Assembly: GCA_034698045.1 (NCBI GenBank)
Contig: JAQGAU010001116.1
Span: 1 to 21,321, forward strand
Reading direction: 5' to 3'
From: Paramacrobiotus richtersi
Lineage: Eukaryota > Tardigrada > Eutardigrada > Parachela > Macrobiotidae
DNA: 21,321 bases
The translations under genes were made by a program, and so were the position numbers. Of the stretch, positions 7,929 through 16,878 are shown piece by piece. The notes under the pieces are model-generated. The model ran no database searches and was not told the DNA's origin. It saw only the letters and a list, made by a program, of their open reading frames with translations. Numbering within the stretch: position 1 is the stretch's first letter; each line of letters begins with the position of its first letter.

Positions 7929-10489
7929 GAAAATCTCTTGCACCCTTCTTGGACAGTCTCCGGGCAAGTAAAACATGTCACACTATGTCTGTGCTTGTTA
8001 GCGTTGCCATTCAGCTCGCAGATGGGCTACGATTTCTCCACAAGAACGGTATTTTCTGTGGCTTACTTATTCCTGGCACCATTTGTTTGGCCAACATTGG
8101 AAATGAAAAGTATGTTGTGGCGATCGATGTGTGGGAGAGCCACCGAAGACGTATGAATTCGTCAAACGAGGACTTCGTGAGCAGAGGCTGGTGCTACATG
8201 GCTCCAGAAGTAGCAAAAACTTGCACAACGGCTGGATGCAAAGCAGATGTATGGAGCCTTGGAAACATTATCCTTCAAATTGCTAATTATAGTGTTGGCT
8301 TATACGAACAGTGGATGTATAATAAGGACACTCAGGAACGTAAAAAGTTTCCGGATACTAGAAGTAATTTGTTGGCGAATTTCAACGAGGATTTCAAACC
8401 ATATATTCATAATAAAACCCCAGAATTTTTGACCACTTGCATTCGGAACTCATGCTGCTTACACCCCACATATCGAGCGTCTGCAGAGGAAACGTTTACA
8501 GAACTACGCATACCTCAGGGGAACAGTGCAGCATTTATCCACGGGAGCCCGCCAACAAATAACACTAGTGGCTTTGAGCGAAATGCTCCAAAGGTCATCG
8601 TGTTACTCTCGTTTTTGCCTGATGGACAAGTCCCAACAAAAGCATTCATATTCGATCCATCCACGTCTGCGTTACGTCCAGTAAACTTGTTGAAACGTTT
8701 TCGCGGATTTCAAATAGAGAGTTTGGAAATTCTAAATAACAACATTATCTGCCATATTACTTGCGAAGATGGGGTTGTTCAGACGATTGCATGGGATGTT
8801 TTGGGCGAAACGTGGCTCCTGCTCAGTTCATACACTTCTTTCCATAAAGCTAAGCGGAATTCTTCCGTCGCTTTAACTAACAGCGCTTATTTCTGGTGCC
8901 CGGGGTATGGAGACAAGCCGGCATCTTTGGTTGAGCTGAATCTGCGGAACGGAAGTATTCAGGTCATTACAAGAGATGCACGGTAAGCGGACGTGAGAAT
9001 ATTTGCTTCCTTTAAAGTTTTAAGTTTCCGCAGATTCGAAAGACATAACTCGACTTCGACTACGTATGCAGTTCTTGTTGGAATTATTAAATCTTGCTAA
9101 AGGTGTTACAGTGGTAACGGCTAATTATCTGAACGAACATGGCTTGCTGCGGTGGCTCTTGCGCATGTGTAATCGCTGAAACCGCAAACACGGAAGAAAC
9201 CTCCGGCGGAAACTGTCCGCTCGCAACCGCAAACATCGTCCGAAGTGCCAAAATTCCATCAGGCGTAAATTTTGCCCACTACAGGTTTCTAACATCCAGG
9301 TGCCCTCGGACATTCGGTAGCCCTGTGTGAATTTCGACTGCAGATTTATCGAGCTACTAGCCAGTTTACCATAGTGTAATCAAACTATGAGTAAACCCAA
9401 GTCTCTTTACTGGCCAGAAGTCCAGAACAAAATTAAGCAGCAGTATATAATATGGTGCATATGTAAATGAATTTTAAAGCGTACGGACAAAGCCTTCTAA
9501 AGAAGTAAAACCCTGCAAACGTCACTGCCCACCACAACATGGACTTGCAGCCAACAATACGAGTCGGACTCGTATTGTTGAAAGAGTCGTATTATACGAC
9601 GTATTATATTTGATTTCTCGTCTTAAAAGCGTACCACCTTCAGAAGTTAACGCGGCATCGATCACTTTAGTTTAAAGTCTCTTAATAAGCATCGCATCAG
9701 CCTTCGACCAGCATCAGTACCGTGGACGAATTTAGGACGCGTTGTCTCGCATTTGTTTGCTGATTCCACAGCCTGTACTTCTTATTTACGTATGTGAAGA
9801 ATTCATTAAACGGAAATGGGTACAGGCGGCGCGTGTATTGGCAGCTTTACAGTTCAGACACTGTGGTTTGCAGCACGGCTCAATCCATCTAACGTTACAG
9901 AGACACAGAACAACTAAAAGCGTTCAATATTTGCAGATTTGCCGGTGAGGGAGATGCAAAGCTCGTAGCGCTTGGGAACAAAGTCATCTGTTGCGCCAAT
10001 AGCGTTCATGAAAACTGGGTTGTGTGCTTTGACACCCAAACGCGTGAATGGGAACAGTTTTCGGAAATGCCGGACGCAAGGAGTAAGTACGCTGTTGTGA
10101 CACTTGAAGAACACTTGTATGTTCTGGGTGGCTGGGGAATTGGTGGAATGAGTGGAACGCACGAAGGATCGTTGCAGTCATGCTACAGGCTTAACGTGAA
10201 GACTCGCCATTGGGAGAAGATTTCTGGTCTAACGTACCCCACATATGGACACTGCGCGGTTGCTTGCAACAACAGAGTCTTTTGCTTTGGAGGCAAAATT
10301 AGCGAAAATTTTGAAGCCTCTTACTCACTGATAGAGGCATTCGACTCTGAGCAGAATGTATGGGCAACTGTTGCAAAACTAAGCAAAGAATACCCCAGTT
10401 TCACGAACGGGGCTTGTTTCCCCATCGAGGATAGAGCGTCCGATGAGGACTTAAATGCCCAACCTGCTGCTCAAGAAAGTGCAAACTGA
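7907..10489 (+). CDS. Copy B pseudokinase C-lobe plus Kelch propeller, intact two-exon frame
   Basis: From the first ATG (7907), or from an acceptor-like TATACAG|GA at 7928, the frame is open to 8982. It then splices (GCACG|GTAAGC, phase 2) over a 954-bp intron to 9937 (TTTGCAG|ATTTGCC) and ends at TGA 10487-10489. Starting at 7907 this gives about 542 aa. Residues ~25-190 are a degenerate kinase C-lobe: IFCGLLIPG replaces the HRD loop, DVW replaces DFG, while WCYMAPEV and ADVWSLGNIIL stay recognisable. From about residue 225 come beta-propeller repeats: AFIFDPSTSALRPV, VVQTIAWDVLGETW, VVCFDTQTREWEQF, then the classic blade LYVLGGWG ... CYRLNVKTRHWEKI and VFCFGGK ... IEAFDSEQNVW. It could be expressed separately as a pseudokinase-Kelch protein, or be only the 3' half of the dead copy B gene. 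Confidence 0.6.
8983..9936 (+). other. Long intron of copy B
   Basis: This 954-bp intron sits between pseudokinase-Kelch exons whose phases match (CG|A, giving Arg). It is much longer than the other introns in copy B. It contains an open frame at 9139-9330 starting MACCGGSCACVIAE, with no recognisable domain, and a pair of perfect palindromes at 9552-9600. In copy C the corresponding gap is about 300 bases and AT-rich, so the extra sequence in B may be an insertion. Confidence 0.5.
9552..9600. repeat. Two adjacent perfect palindromes inside the copy B intron
   Basis: CAACAATACGAGTC at 9552-9565 is an exact reverse complement of 9567-9580, with a single G between (14-bp arms). Five bases later GTCGTAT (9586-9592) pairs exactly with ATACGAC (9594-9600) around one T. 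Both share the core ACGA/TCGT, so the second looks like a shortened relative of the first. Confidence 0.8.
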
Positions 10490-10669
10490 AGTCCATGTCG
10501 CTGCGTGGCCGTTGCTATGCCAGACAACGAACCATCAGCCGCGTAACCGCGTTGACTGTTTTCACACCCACGAGAATTCTCAGTTAAATTTTATGGTTGT
10601 TAGCTTTTTAATCCCTCCATATTCGAAAAAAAGCGGCTGTACCAGTTTATCAGATTAACTGTGATACCC

Positions 10670-10675
10670 AATAAA
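10670..10675 (+). promoter_or_regulatory. Polyadenylation signal of copy B
   Basis: AATAAA, in the context AATAAACACGG, lies about 180 bases after the copy B stop. Copy C has the same AATAAACAC context at 17564, so this signal was duplicated with the gene. Confidence 0.6.
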
Positions 10676-11049
10676 CACGGTAAAACAAAGTGTGACCTTT
10701 TGTTCTCGGTTTAGTTTGGCGGTGTACGGTGGCCCTGTCGGTCGACCACCCGAGTGAAATTCAATACCATTCTATCACGAACATTTTTCGTGGTTTTAAA
10801 AAGAAAGAAGTTATACGAGAGCAATAAATGAGGGTAGGACACGGACCATCAAGCCATACCGCAGTTACAGTAAACATCGCCATAATGCAGTAGTCGTTCG
10901 ATGGTATACAGTAACTGACAGGCTGCTTTCATGCAAACATTAACGTATGGAAATTATAATGGAACACACCAGGGTAAGTAGTAGTACTCAGTTAATGAGT
11001 AACCGTAGAGCTGTCCTTATTTGTTCTTGAGGATTTGCTTCTTTTACAG

Positions 11050-11194
11050 TTTATTGAACATGATGATCGGTGCTGCATTGCTGGGGATGAGCTCTCTTTT
11101 TGGTGGGTGCTGTGGACTGGGATCCTATTGTAGTATTCGCAACGGAAAGACGCGTTATACATGTATGCGTCGTCTCCGTCGAGGTTTGGCCTGA
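11050..11194 (+). other. Exon-like stretch with a hydrophobic, Gly/Cys-rich segment
   Basis: After an acceptor-like pyrimidine run (CTTCTTTTACAG, ending 11049) the frame reads LLNMMIGAALLGMSSLFGG, then CCGLGSYCSIRNGK, then a basic end, and stops at TGA 11192-11194. The first part is hydrophobic enough for a membrane helix and the end is Arg-rich. No family is recognised. It might be the last exon of a membrane protein related to the transmembrane blocks upstream of B and C, but no sequence match supports this. Confidence 0.2.
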
Positions 11195-11758
11195 TTCTAA
11201 ACAGCTGGAGCCGTCCGCTACTTAAAGTGGTACGAAAACGAAGTAAATAAAGCAGAAGTGTAAACCACATCAGCGTTAGGATGGCACACTAATATTTAAG
11301 TCGAAACACACCGAACTGGAATTAACGGCAAACGGTCGTCTGAACTGAGCAAGACATAAGCTAGTGGTGCAAAGCGGTCAGGTACAAGTACAAAAGACAG
11401 GTGCTTCTAGCAAGAGTCTTTGTGCGCCGGAATGACAGATACCGGAAGCTTGGTTCAGAAGGAAAAGAACACAGATACATAGGAGATCAGGCTGGATCGC
11501 ATTTGCTGCATATGCTTTGTACAGAAAGTGGTTTGGTATCGACACATTTTTGTGTGGATTTTTAATATTTGTTCAATGCTGCGTTAACGCATTTTGTAAG
11601 AAGTTACATGACAAAGAATGTATAAAAAACAGGCTAATCAAATGAGAAGGAAAGCATTATTGTCCCGCAGTAAAAGTTCCGGCTACCACAAAATTAATGC
11701 GATACACTTTGCTGTACACTACCAGAAAATGACCCGAAAGATTGCTTAAAAGGGTGCT

Positions 11759-11997
11759 TTAAAGGCGTCTCTCGGTAGTTTTGATGGCTTCTTCCGGCAC
11801 TTTTAAATCGTACATTATGCAGGCTGCCAGGATGCGAAATCTGTCGGTGTTTATTCGACCTGGCTGTGCGTCCTCCAGTACTGATCCATTAACTTCGGCG
11901 CTGAAGCCAGCGGGCAATTTTCCAAAAGACGCCAACTTTGAAATGAAACACTCGAGCGCGTGCGTCGAGTGTGCATGTCACCTTTAGACTGTTCATC
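11759..11997 (-). other. Unassigned minus-strand open frame
   Basis: On the minus strand, a frame ending in TAA at 11761-11759 reads ...GKLPAGFSAEVNGSVLEDA, then INTDRFRILAACIMYDL, then KVPEEAIKTTERRL. It has a protein-like composition and helical, amphipathic character, but no family is recognised and I see no convincing start. An overlapping + strand frame at 11781-11987 looks like a shadow. It may be a terminal exon of a gene on that strand. Confidence 0.2.
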
Positions 11998-12111
11998 TTA
12001 AGAATTTCAGCCCAAAATGTCTAGTTCTGGTGCACTTTCTGACTAGTACAGATTACAGAGCGTACCAGTGCTTTGTTCTATACAGTATGTATTTGACTGC
12101 TGGCTTGGAAA

Positions 12112-12134
12112 TGTGAAATGAAATGAAATGAAAG
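12112..12134 (+). repeat. Short ATGAA-type microsatellite
   Basis: A run of about four imperfect to perfect GAAAT/ATGAA units. It is a simple repeat with no sign of function. Confidence 0.5.
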
Positions 12135-12223
12135 CGTTATTCTCTGTCACCACTGTTGTGATAAGTTATTTGTACCAGAGATATGATTCATTCAGCTAAA
12201 GTCCGAAAAGTGCGGCCTTCAGA

Positions 12224-12460
12224 ATGATTGTATCGCAGAGCGGCAGAGATTTTCCAACTCAGATTTCAGCAGTAAGCCGGCCTATACCGGACGGTGTCTC
12301 TGCTACAATGCGCATGGTCGGAAGCATTGTGCGTACAACATTTCAACGGCGACCAGTTTTGTGGCTGAAGTGTAGTAAGTCTCCTAAAGCGTAGTCGGAC
12401 AGCTAATTTAGCAGTTTTATTCTGATTTTGATTCCTTGATGGTGCAATACTGTGTTCGCA
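12224..12460 (+). pseudogene. Duplicated upstream block, unit C: decayed copy of the 5186-5558 block
   Basis: ATG at 12224 begins MIVSQSGRDFPTQ, aligned with MVVSQNGGDVLTQ of unit B. Then a shared stretch follows (TCTGCTAC...GCATG...GTGC...AACA...CGGCG) in which C reads ATMRMVGSIVRTTFQRRP, and then a decayed version of the transmembrane segment: TTTTATTCTGATTTTG against TTTATTTTGGTTCTTG in B, then ACTGCCACC against ACTGCCATC. The intron after the first 13 codons is mostly deleted in C, and a TGA interrupts the helix. The distance to the kinase start (660 bases) is close to that in unit B (695 bases). Confidence 0.4.
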
Positions 12461-12883
12461 TTTTCACATACTGCCACCAAATTTATCTTTAGTGTTCCCA
12501 GGTAAACCGCCTAAAGCATCATAATATTTATGGCAGAAGACAGAAGGCAGTTAAGTCCGGGACTCCAACGTACTGGTGTTGTACTACGGAAATGATCACT
12601 GAAAATTGCTTCGCTTTCAAGAAAATTCCATCAGTGAATACAGTGGGTTTAATTTTCAGTGATTCTGGCACGACGGTCTATAACTATGTGGTAATATGCA
12701 TGGCTACAGATCTTTTAGACTGTTATGTTGCTACTAGTTACAAAATTTTGCTTTCATATTGCCCAAAAAACTGAATTACTGAGCGATCAGTACGTCACGT
12801 GGTACATTATGCGTGGTACACTGGTGCGTTTTGTTTAAGGAAAGAAATCATTCCTTGACCGCATATCTTTGGAAGGCAACACC
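12461..12883 (+). other. Spacer before copy C
   Basis: No gene is recognised. The open frame at 12592-12774 has no features. The start codon of copy C (12884, context CAACACCATGAG) is preceded by purine-rich sequence, and I see no clear TATA box. Confidence 0.3.
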
Positions 12884-14415
12884 ATGAGCGCAACAGACGA
12901 GTCGTTTGGCAACACCGGTCTATATGCGTTGGGCCCGAAAATCGGCGAAGGAGGTTTTGGCACTGTCCATAAAGTACAAATCATCGAAAAAGGCGATTAT
13001 TCTGGAGAAGATGTTGCGGCTGTGAAAGTAGTCGATGTGAGGTGGGAAGCCGAAGACAGCGCTGAAAAACGTATGAAGTGGCGTACGAGGCAGCGAAAGC
13101 TACTTAATTATAAACATGACCACCTGGTTAGCTATCATCAGGTGCGTATGAAAGGAACGAAAGAGACGGTAGCCCAATACTTGCTGCTCATGGATTTTTA
13201 CTCTGGTAAGGCCCAACAAGATAGATTGCACGCTGTATTTCATGAAAGATAGCCCATTTTACCTGTGCGATTTCTTGCTGACAGATGGTGATCTAAATAA
13301 GCATCTGGAGCAGTTAAGGCAAAAAGATATACTGCTGGATATCTCGACAATAATTTGCTACGCAGTACAATTAGCGAACGGCGTGGCGCATTCACGTAGA
13401 CATCAAACCAAGCAATGTACTTGTCAAGCAGAGAGAAACCCGGCATTCCACGCTGTTGATCGGAGATTTGGATGACCTAATCCAGATGCATCGAAGCGTT
13501 ACCAGCGCTCGTGATATAACGAAACTGCGCGGGACATACTTTTACATGTCTCCTGAAATTCTCAAAAAGCTCATAGCGCTCGAGACAGATGAAAGGGTTG
13601 GTCGTAAGTCTGACATATGGAGTTTGGGCTGTGTTGTTCTCGAGCTGCCGAATTTCTCTTGTGGGCGCCATGGTAAGTGGCTTTACAACAGAATCACAGG
13701 CGAAGCCATCAGAATACTGACAGACGCCGGTGTTATTCAACGGATTCTTGATGGCTGGGTACCTTTTATCGATACTTCAGTTCCACACGAGTTGTCCGAA
13801 GGCATTCAGAGGTGTTTGTGTACGATAAGCGAAAGGAGAACATCCGCGACGAAATTCCTCAGAAGTCTTGGAAAAATTCGGAACTGGCTCGTTCCAACGG
13901 GAAACGCGCTGCTGGTTGATGAATGTTACTGTATAATTGAGGAGAATGAAAATGAAGAAGAGTTACGGGAAAATAACCCGATGTGCGTATTCGACGTGCT
14001 GAACGATCTGGGCTTCAGTCTGTTCGCTTATAAAAGCAACGGCGGTGTTGGAGAACACTTATGTTCAGGTTTAGGCAAACTGAGCAGCGCTAAGTTAGAG
14101 GAAAAATCTTTCCGGAAGGCTATTGAGAATATCACTGGGTCGCGCGTTCCTTATTCAACAAATTTGATAACGATGTCAGGATCCTGCAGTTTTTTCCAAA
14201 GGCTTGTCTCCTTGAAGCACGCTAATGTATTTCCAGTTCACGAAAGGATGTTTCGAGCTAAGAATGGCCTATCACAGGGTCTTGTGCTGCAAGAAGGAAC
14301 TTATCTGCCCTTGCTAGGTGCGTTCCAAACATGTAAAAAACTCTGGTATTTGAATAAGTGGTTTTTTCAAGTAACTGTGATATCGCCGCCTATGATAGTT
14401 CTACGATGCCGCTGA
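12884..14415 (+). pseudogene. Copy C kinase-1 and linker half
   Basis: Exon 1 (12884-13205) has glycine loop GEGGFGTV and VAAVK, and ends TCT G|GTAAGG. The 79-bp intron ends TGCTGACAG at 13284. Exon 2 reads DGDLNKHLEQLRQK ... YAVQLANGVA, then loses 20 bases; homology resumes in another frame with IHVDIKPSNV (HGD changed to HVD), GDLDD, FYMSPEI and SDIWSLGCVVLEL. From 13456 the frame is open for 319 codons through the linker (SGSCSFFQRLVSLKHANVFP). Homology to B ends near 14278, where the donor reads only GTCTTG, a poor match; the remaining codons to 14415 are likely intron. Confidence 0.75.
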
Positions 14416-15448
14416 ACCGACTGTGCAATTCTCTTTTGGCAGGCGCAATATTTTGTGGCCAATCTAATCATACGAGTATTTAAGGAGTTCTGCGTCTGTC
14501 TGTTTGACTGATCATGTCGATTATTCGAAAGTCTAATTATTCCGGTGTGTGACGTCAACGTGTGCTGTGGCCAATCAGCGAAACAGTCACAACAATCAGT
14601 CACGCCCCACAATCAACATACATAACTAACTCGCGAGCTAGTATTCGATTATCACCAGAACTGACTTCTACGCCAAGGCAATTTTGATTTCACTGGATTT
14701 TTTTCATTGGTTGGCAAAGTTCGGCCCACTTTTTCAACAATCAACCTAATCCTTTTCAGAATAATCTTATGGTGAAACTAACTACTGAATAGGACTGCCA
14801 GTGTTAACTCAAATCCCTTCCTGTTGTAATACATAGTGCTGTAATACTGTAGTACAGTCTGGGAAAAACTGTCCGTGTTAGGCTAAACACCGAAAGTCAG
14901 TCGGCAGGGTCTAAAACCCGGGCATTCATTCCCATGCCCACTGAGCATGGGCACCGAAAAACCTGGGTTGACCAAAGTCTAAAACTTGGTCATGCCGAGC
15001 AAAAAACTGGCCATGGTCATTCAACGCAGAACTTGTTATTACCACCGTATCGTACGCTCGCGCCTTTTAGAACTACATGAATGGGAATAAAACCATTTTA
15101 ATCGGGTTTCGATAAAGTGAGTGAAGACAGTAGAATATGGTCTCATTATTATAAGCAAAAAGTTACGCCGGACGGACTACAGGTCCTCTGGGCGATTTAG
15201 CGGTCTCTTTGGGAAAATGTGCCTGTCTAATGTTTTTTTGATTCGGACGGTATTAATGGTCACACCCACCACTAACACCTCCTAACCCGCTAACACCTCT
15301 AACACCTCTTGGGATGTTCCCGCCCACGACCGTCAGTTCACCAGGCAAAAGCACATTTCGTTGTAGCTGCTACAAAAACGAATGAGAATCGCTGGGCAAG
15401 CTCGTAATGGTGATAGTTTACCAAGAGCTGATAATTTACATTTTTTAG
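14279..15448 (+). other. Copy C: interval between linker and pseudokinase, N-lobe not recognised
   Basis: By position this interval should contain the pseudokinase N-lobe found in copy B at 7660-7928, but I find no VAIK-like strand. It is twice as long as the corresponding part of B. It holds a cluster of nested inverted repeats at 14909-14990 and a CTAACACCT-rich stretch at about 15273-15310. Just before 15449 the sequence CTGATAATTTACATTTTTTAG resembles a branch point and acceptor, as does the homologous place in B. Confidence 0.45.
14909..14995. repeat. Cluster of nested inverted and direct repeats
   Basis: CCCATGC (14931-14937) pairs with GCATGGG (14945-14951) across a 7-base loop. Around it AACCCGGG pairs, with one mismatch, with CCTGGGTT. 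GTCTAAAAC occurs at 14909-14917 and again at 14977-14985, the latter inside a further small hairpin (CCAAAGT/ACTTGG). The element could fold into a long stem in RNA or be the remains of a small foldback element. Confidence 0.5.
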
Positions 15449-16685
15449 GAAGAACTCTTGATCATTTTCTGGAACGGGAAAATACGACCTTCCTGGATGT
15501 TTCTTTAATTGTCAGCTTCGCAGTCTAAATTGCTGACGGGCTTCGCTTTTTGCACAAAAATGGCATTTTCTGCGGCTTTCTTGACCCGCACACCGTGCAA
15601 ATAACCACAATCGGAAATGACAAGCATATCCTCGCAGTTGATGTGTGGGACAGTTGTGAACATCAAACGCCTGATCCTTATGCTTGTGAGGATCACTGCT
15701 TGAACGATTCAGAATGGTGTTACATGGCTCCAGAACTGTTACAAAGAGCAAGTGGCGTAAAAGAAGCAAAAGTAGGCTGGAAGGCGGATATGTGGAGTTT
15801 TGGTATTATTCTCCTGCAACTAATGGGTTTCAATGTTCGATCATATCGGCAATGGCTATATAAGAAAAGCACGCTGGAATATAAAAAGGTGCCGGTAAGC
15901 AGGGGAAAACTGTCGACCATGGCTTCGAGCTATACATTGGTGCTGGCATTCCCAAATTTCTTGCCACTTGTATTCGGAACTCATGCTGCTTAAGGCCCCC
16001 ATATCGGGCGTCCGCGGATGAGATGTTTTCGGAATTAAGCGATTTTGGTCAGCAACTACAGTACCGAGCAGAGTTAAGGGAAGTAGAATGCAACTTAACG
16101 AATCCTGCATTACTTCCCAGCAGCCTCTCCCCAGAAGGCAATTCTGCATTACTCTGCAACATACAGAGTAGCGTTCTTCGAAATGTTCCAAAAGAAGTTA
16201 TAGTTCTGCTTTCTTTCGCGCATGATGGTTCTCCAATGAAAGCATTGACTTTCGATCCATCCACGGCTGTTCTGTGCCCAACAAACGTGCTGAAGGAATT
16301 TCTTGGAGTTAGCCTGACGAAGTGTGAGATTCTTGATAGCCATATTGTCTGCCACTTCCGAGAAAGAGAGCAGAGTGTTCAAACTATTGCATGGGATGTT
16401 TTTAGAGAAATGTGGTGCCGTCTCTGGTATTCGACGTCTTCCGTGCTCGACTGGGGAGATTCTTCCGTCGCTGTAGGGCACAACGTTTATTTTTGGTTCC
16501 GTGAGTCTGCAGATGAGTATGCAACTCTGCATGAGATAGATCTACGGAATGGAAGAATTCAGCGTAGCACACGGAATACAGAGGAAGCGGACAAACCCCG
16601 CTTTTCTGCGGACAGTATACTTGCGAAATTTGGCTGTCCTGATATCCCGCTTTACCAGTCAACACCGCAAGTCAAACCCTTTTGA
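15449..16685 (+). pseudogene. Copy C pseudokinase C-lobe and first Kelch blades
   Basis: Starts GRTLDHFLE, then SFAV*IADGLRFLHKNGIFCG, where * is the TAA at 15526. IFCGFLDPHT replaces the HRD loop and VDVWDS replaces DFG; WCYMAPELL and ADMWSFGIILL remain. The frame is lost between 15905 and 15920 and regained as GFELYIGAGIPKFLATCIRN, close to B. From 16180 come propeller strands: EVIVLLSFAHDG, ALTFDPSTAVLCP, QTIAWDVFREMW, HNVYFWF. The exon should end at about 16573 as in B, but the donor is mutated and the frame reads on to TGA at 16683-16685. Confidence 0.7.
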
Positions 16686-16878
16686 ATTTATGATTAATTT
16701 TTAATTTACTTGTTTGATAAGAAGAATCTCAAACCAATCAAAAAGCGTACGCATGGTCATAAACATTAATATAAACAATAATTACTTTATATGTTTAAAC
16801 TTTGTGGGTTGCGCTAGCTAGAGAATCTTGATTGAACATTTAAATTGCACAGCATATCTAAAGGCGCCTAAGTTGTAG

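Larger units (their letters stand above)
5881..10489 (+). pseudogene. Copy B: kinase-pseudokinase-Kelch gene, most complete paralogue but interrupted
   Basis: Inferred exons: 5881-6205, 6273-7334, a decayed stretch 7660-7928, 7929-8982 and 9937-10489. The start at 5881 (MNAADEPFRFGSTCRY) matches copies A and C. Order of parts: kinase 1 (glycine loop GIGASGIV, VAAK lysine, FIHGDIKPSN, GDLDD, SYMSPEM, SDVWSLGCVVLEM); linker ending SRSCIFFQRLITLKHPNLFP; pseudokinase (CYMAPEV, ADVWSLGNIIL, but no HRD Asp); Kelch propeller. An in-frame TAG at 6392-6394 replaces the Lys two codons before the I-H-G-D catalytic loop. The pseudokinase N-lobe contains a frameshift plus TAG 7847-7849 and TAA 7862-7864. 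Splice sites for the other introns remain good (67 bp at 6206-6272; 954 bp at 8983-9936), so decay looks recent. An AATAAA at 10670 follows the stop. Kelch domains usually bind partner proteins, so the intact ancestor may have been a scaffolded kinase; that is inference. Confidence 0.75.
10676..12223. other. Intergenic region between copy B and the copy C unit
   Basis: I see no confident gene. It holds an exon-like stretch at 11050-11194 (+) and a minus-strand open frame ending at 11759, both listed separately. It also holds a hairpin (8-bp arms ACACTCGA/TCGAGTGT, 11948-11972) and a short ATGAA-type microsatellite around 12112-12134. Confidence 0.4.

Noticed and set aside
9139-9330. Small Cys-rich protein gene inside the copy B intron
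   Set aside because: No homologue is recognised, the reverse strand is also open, there is no counterpart in copy C, and the intron boundaries around it match the Kelch exons well.
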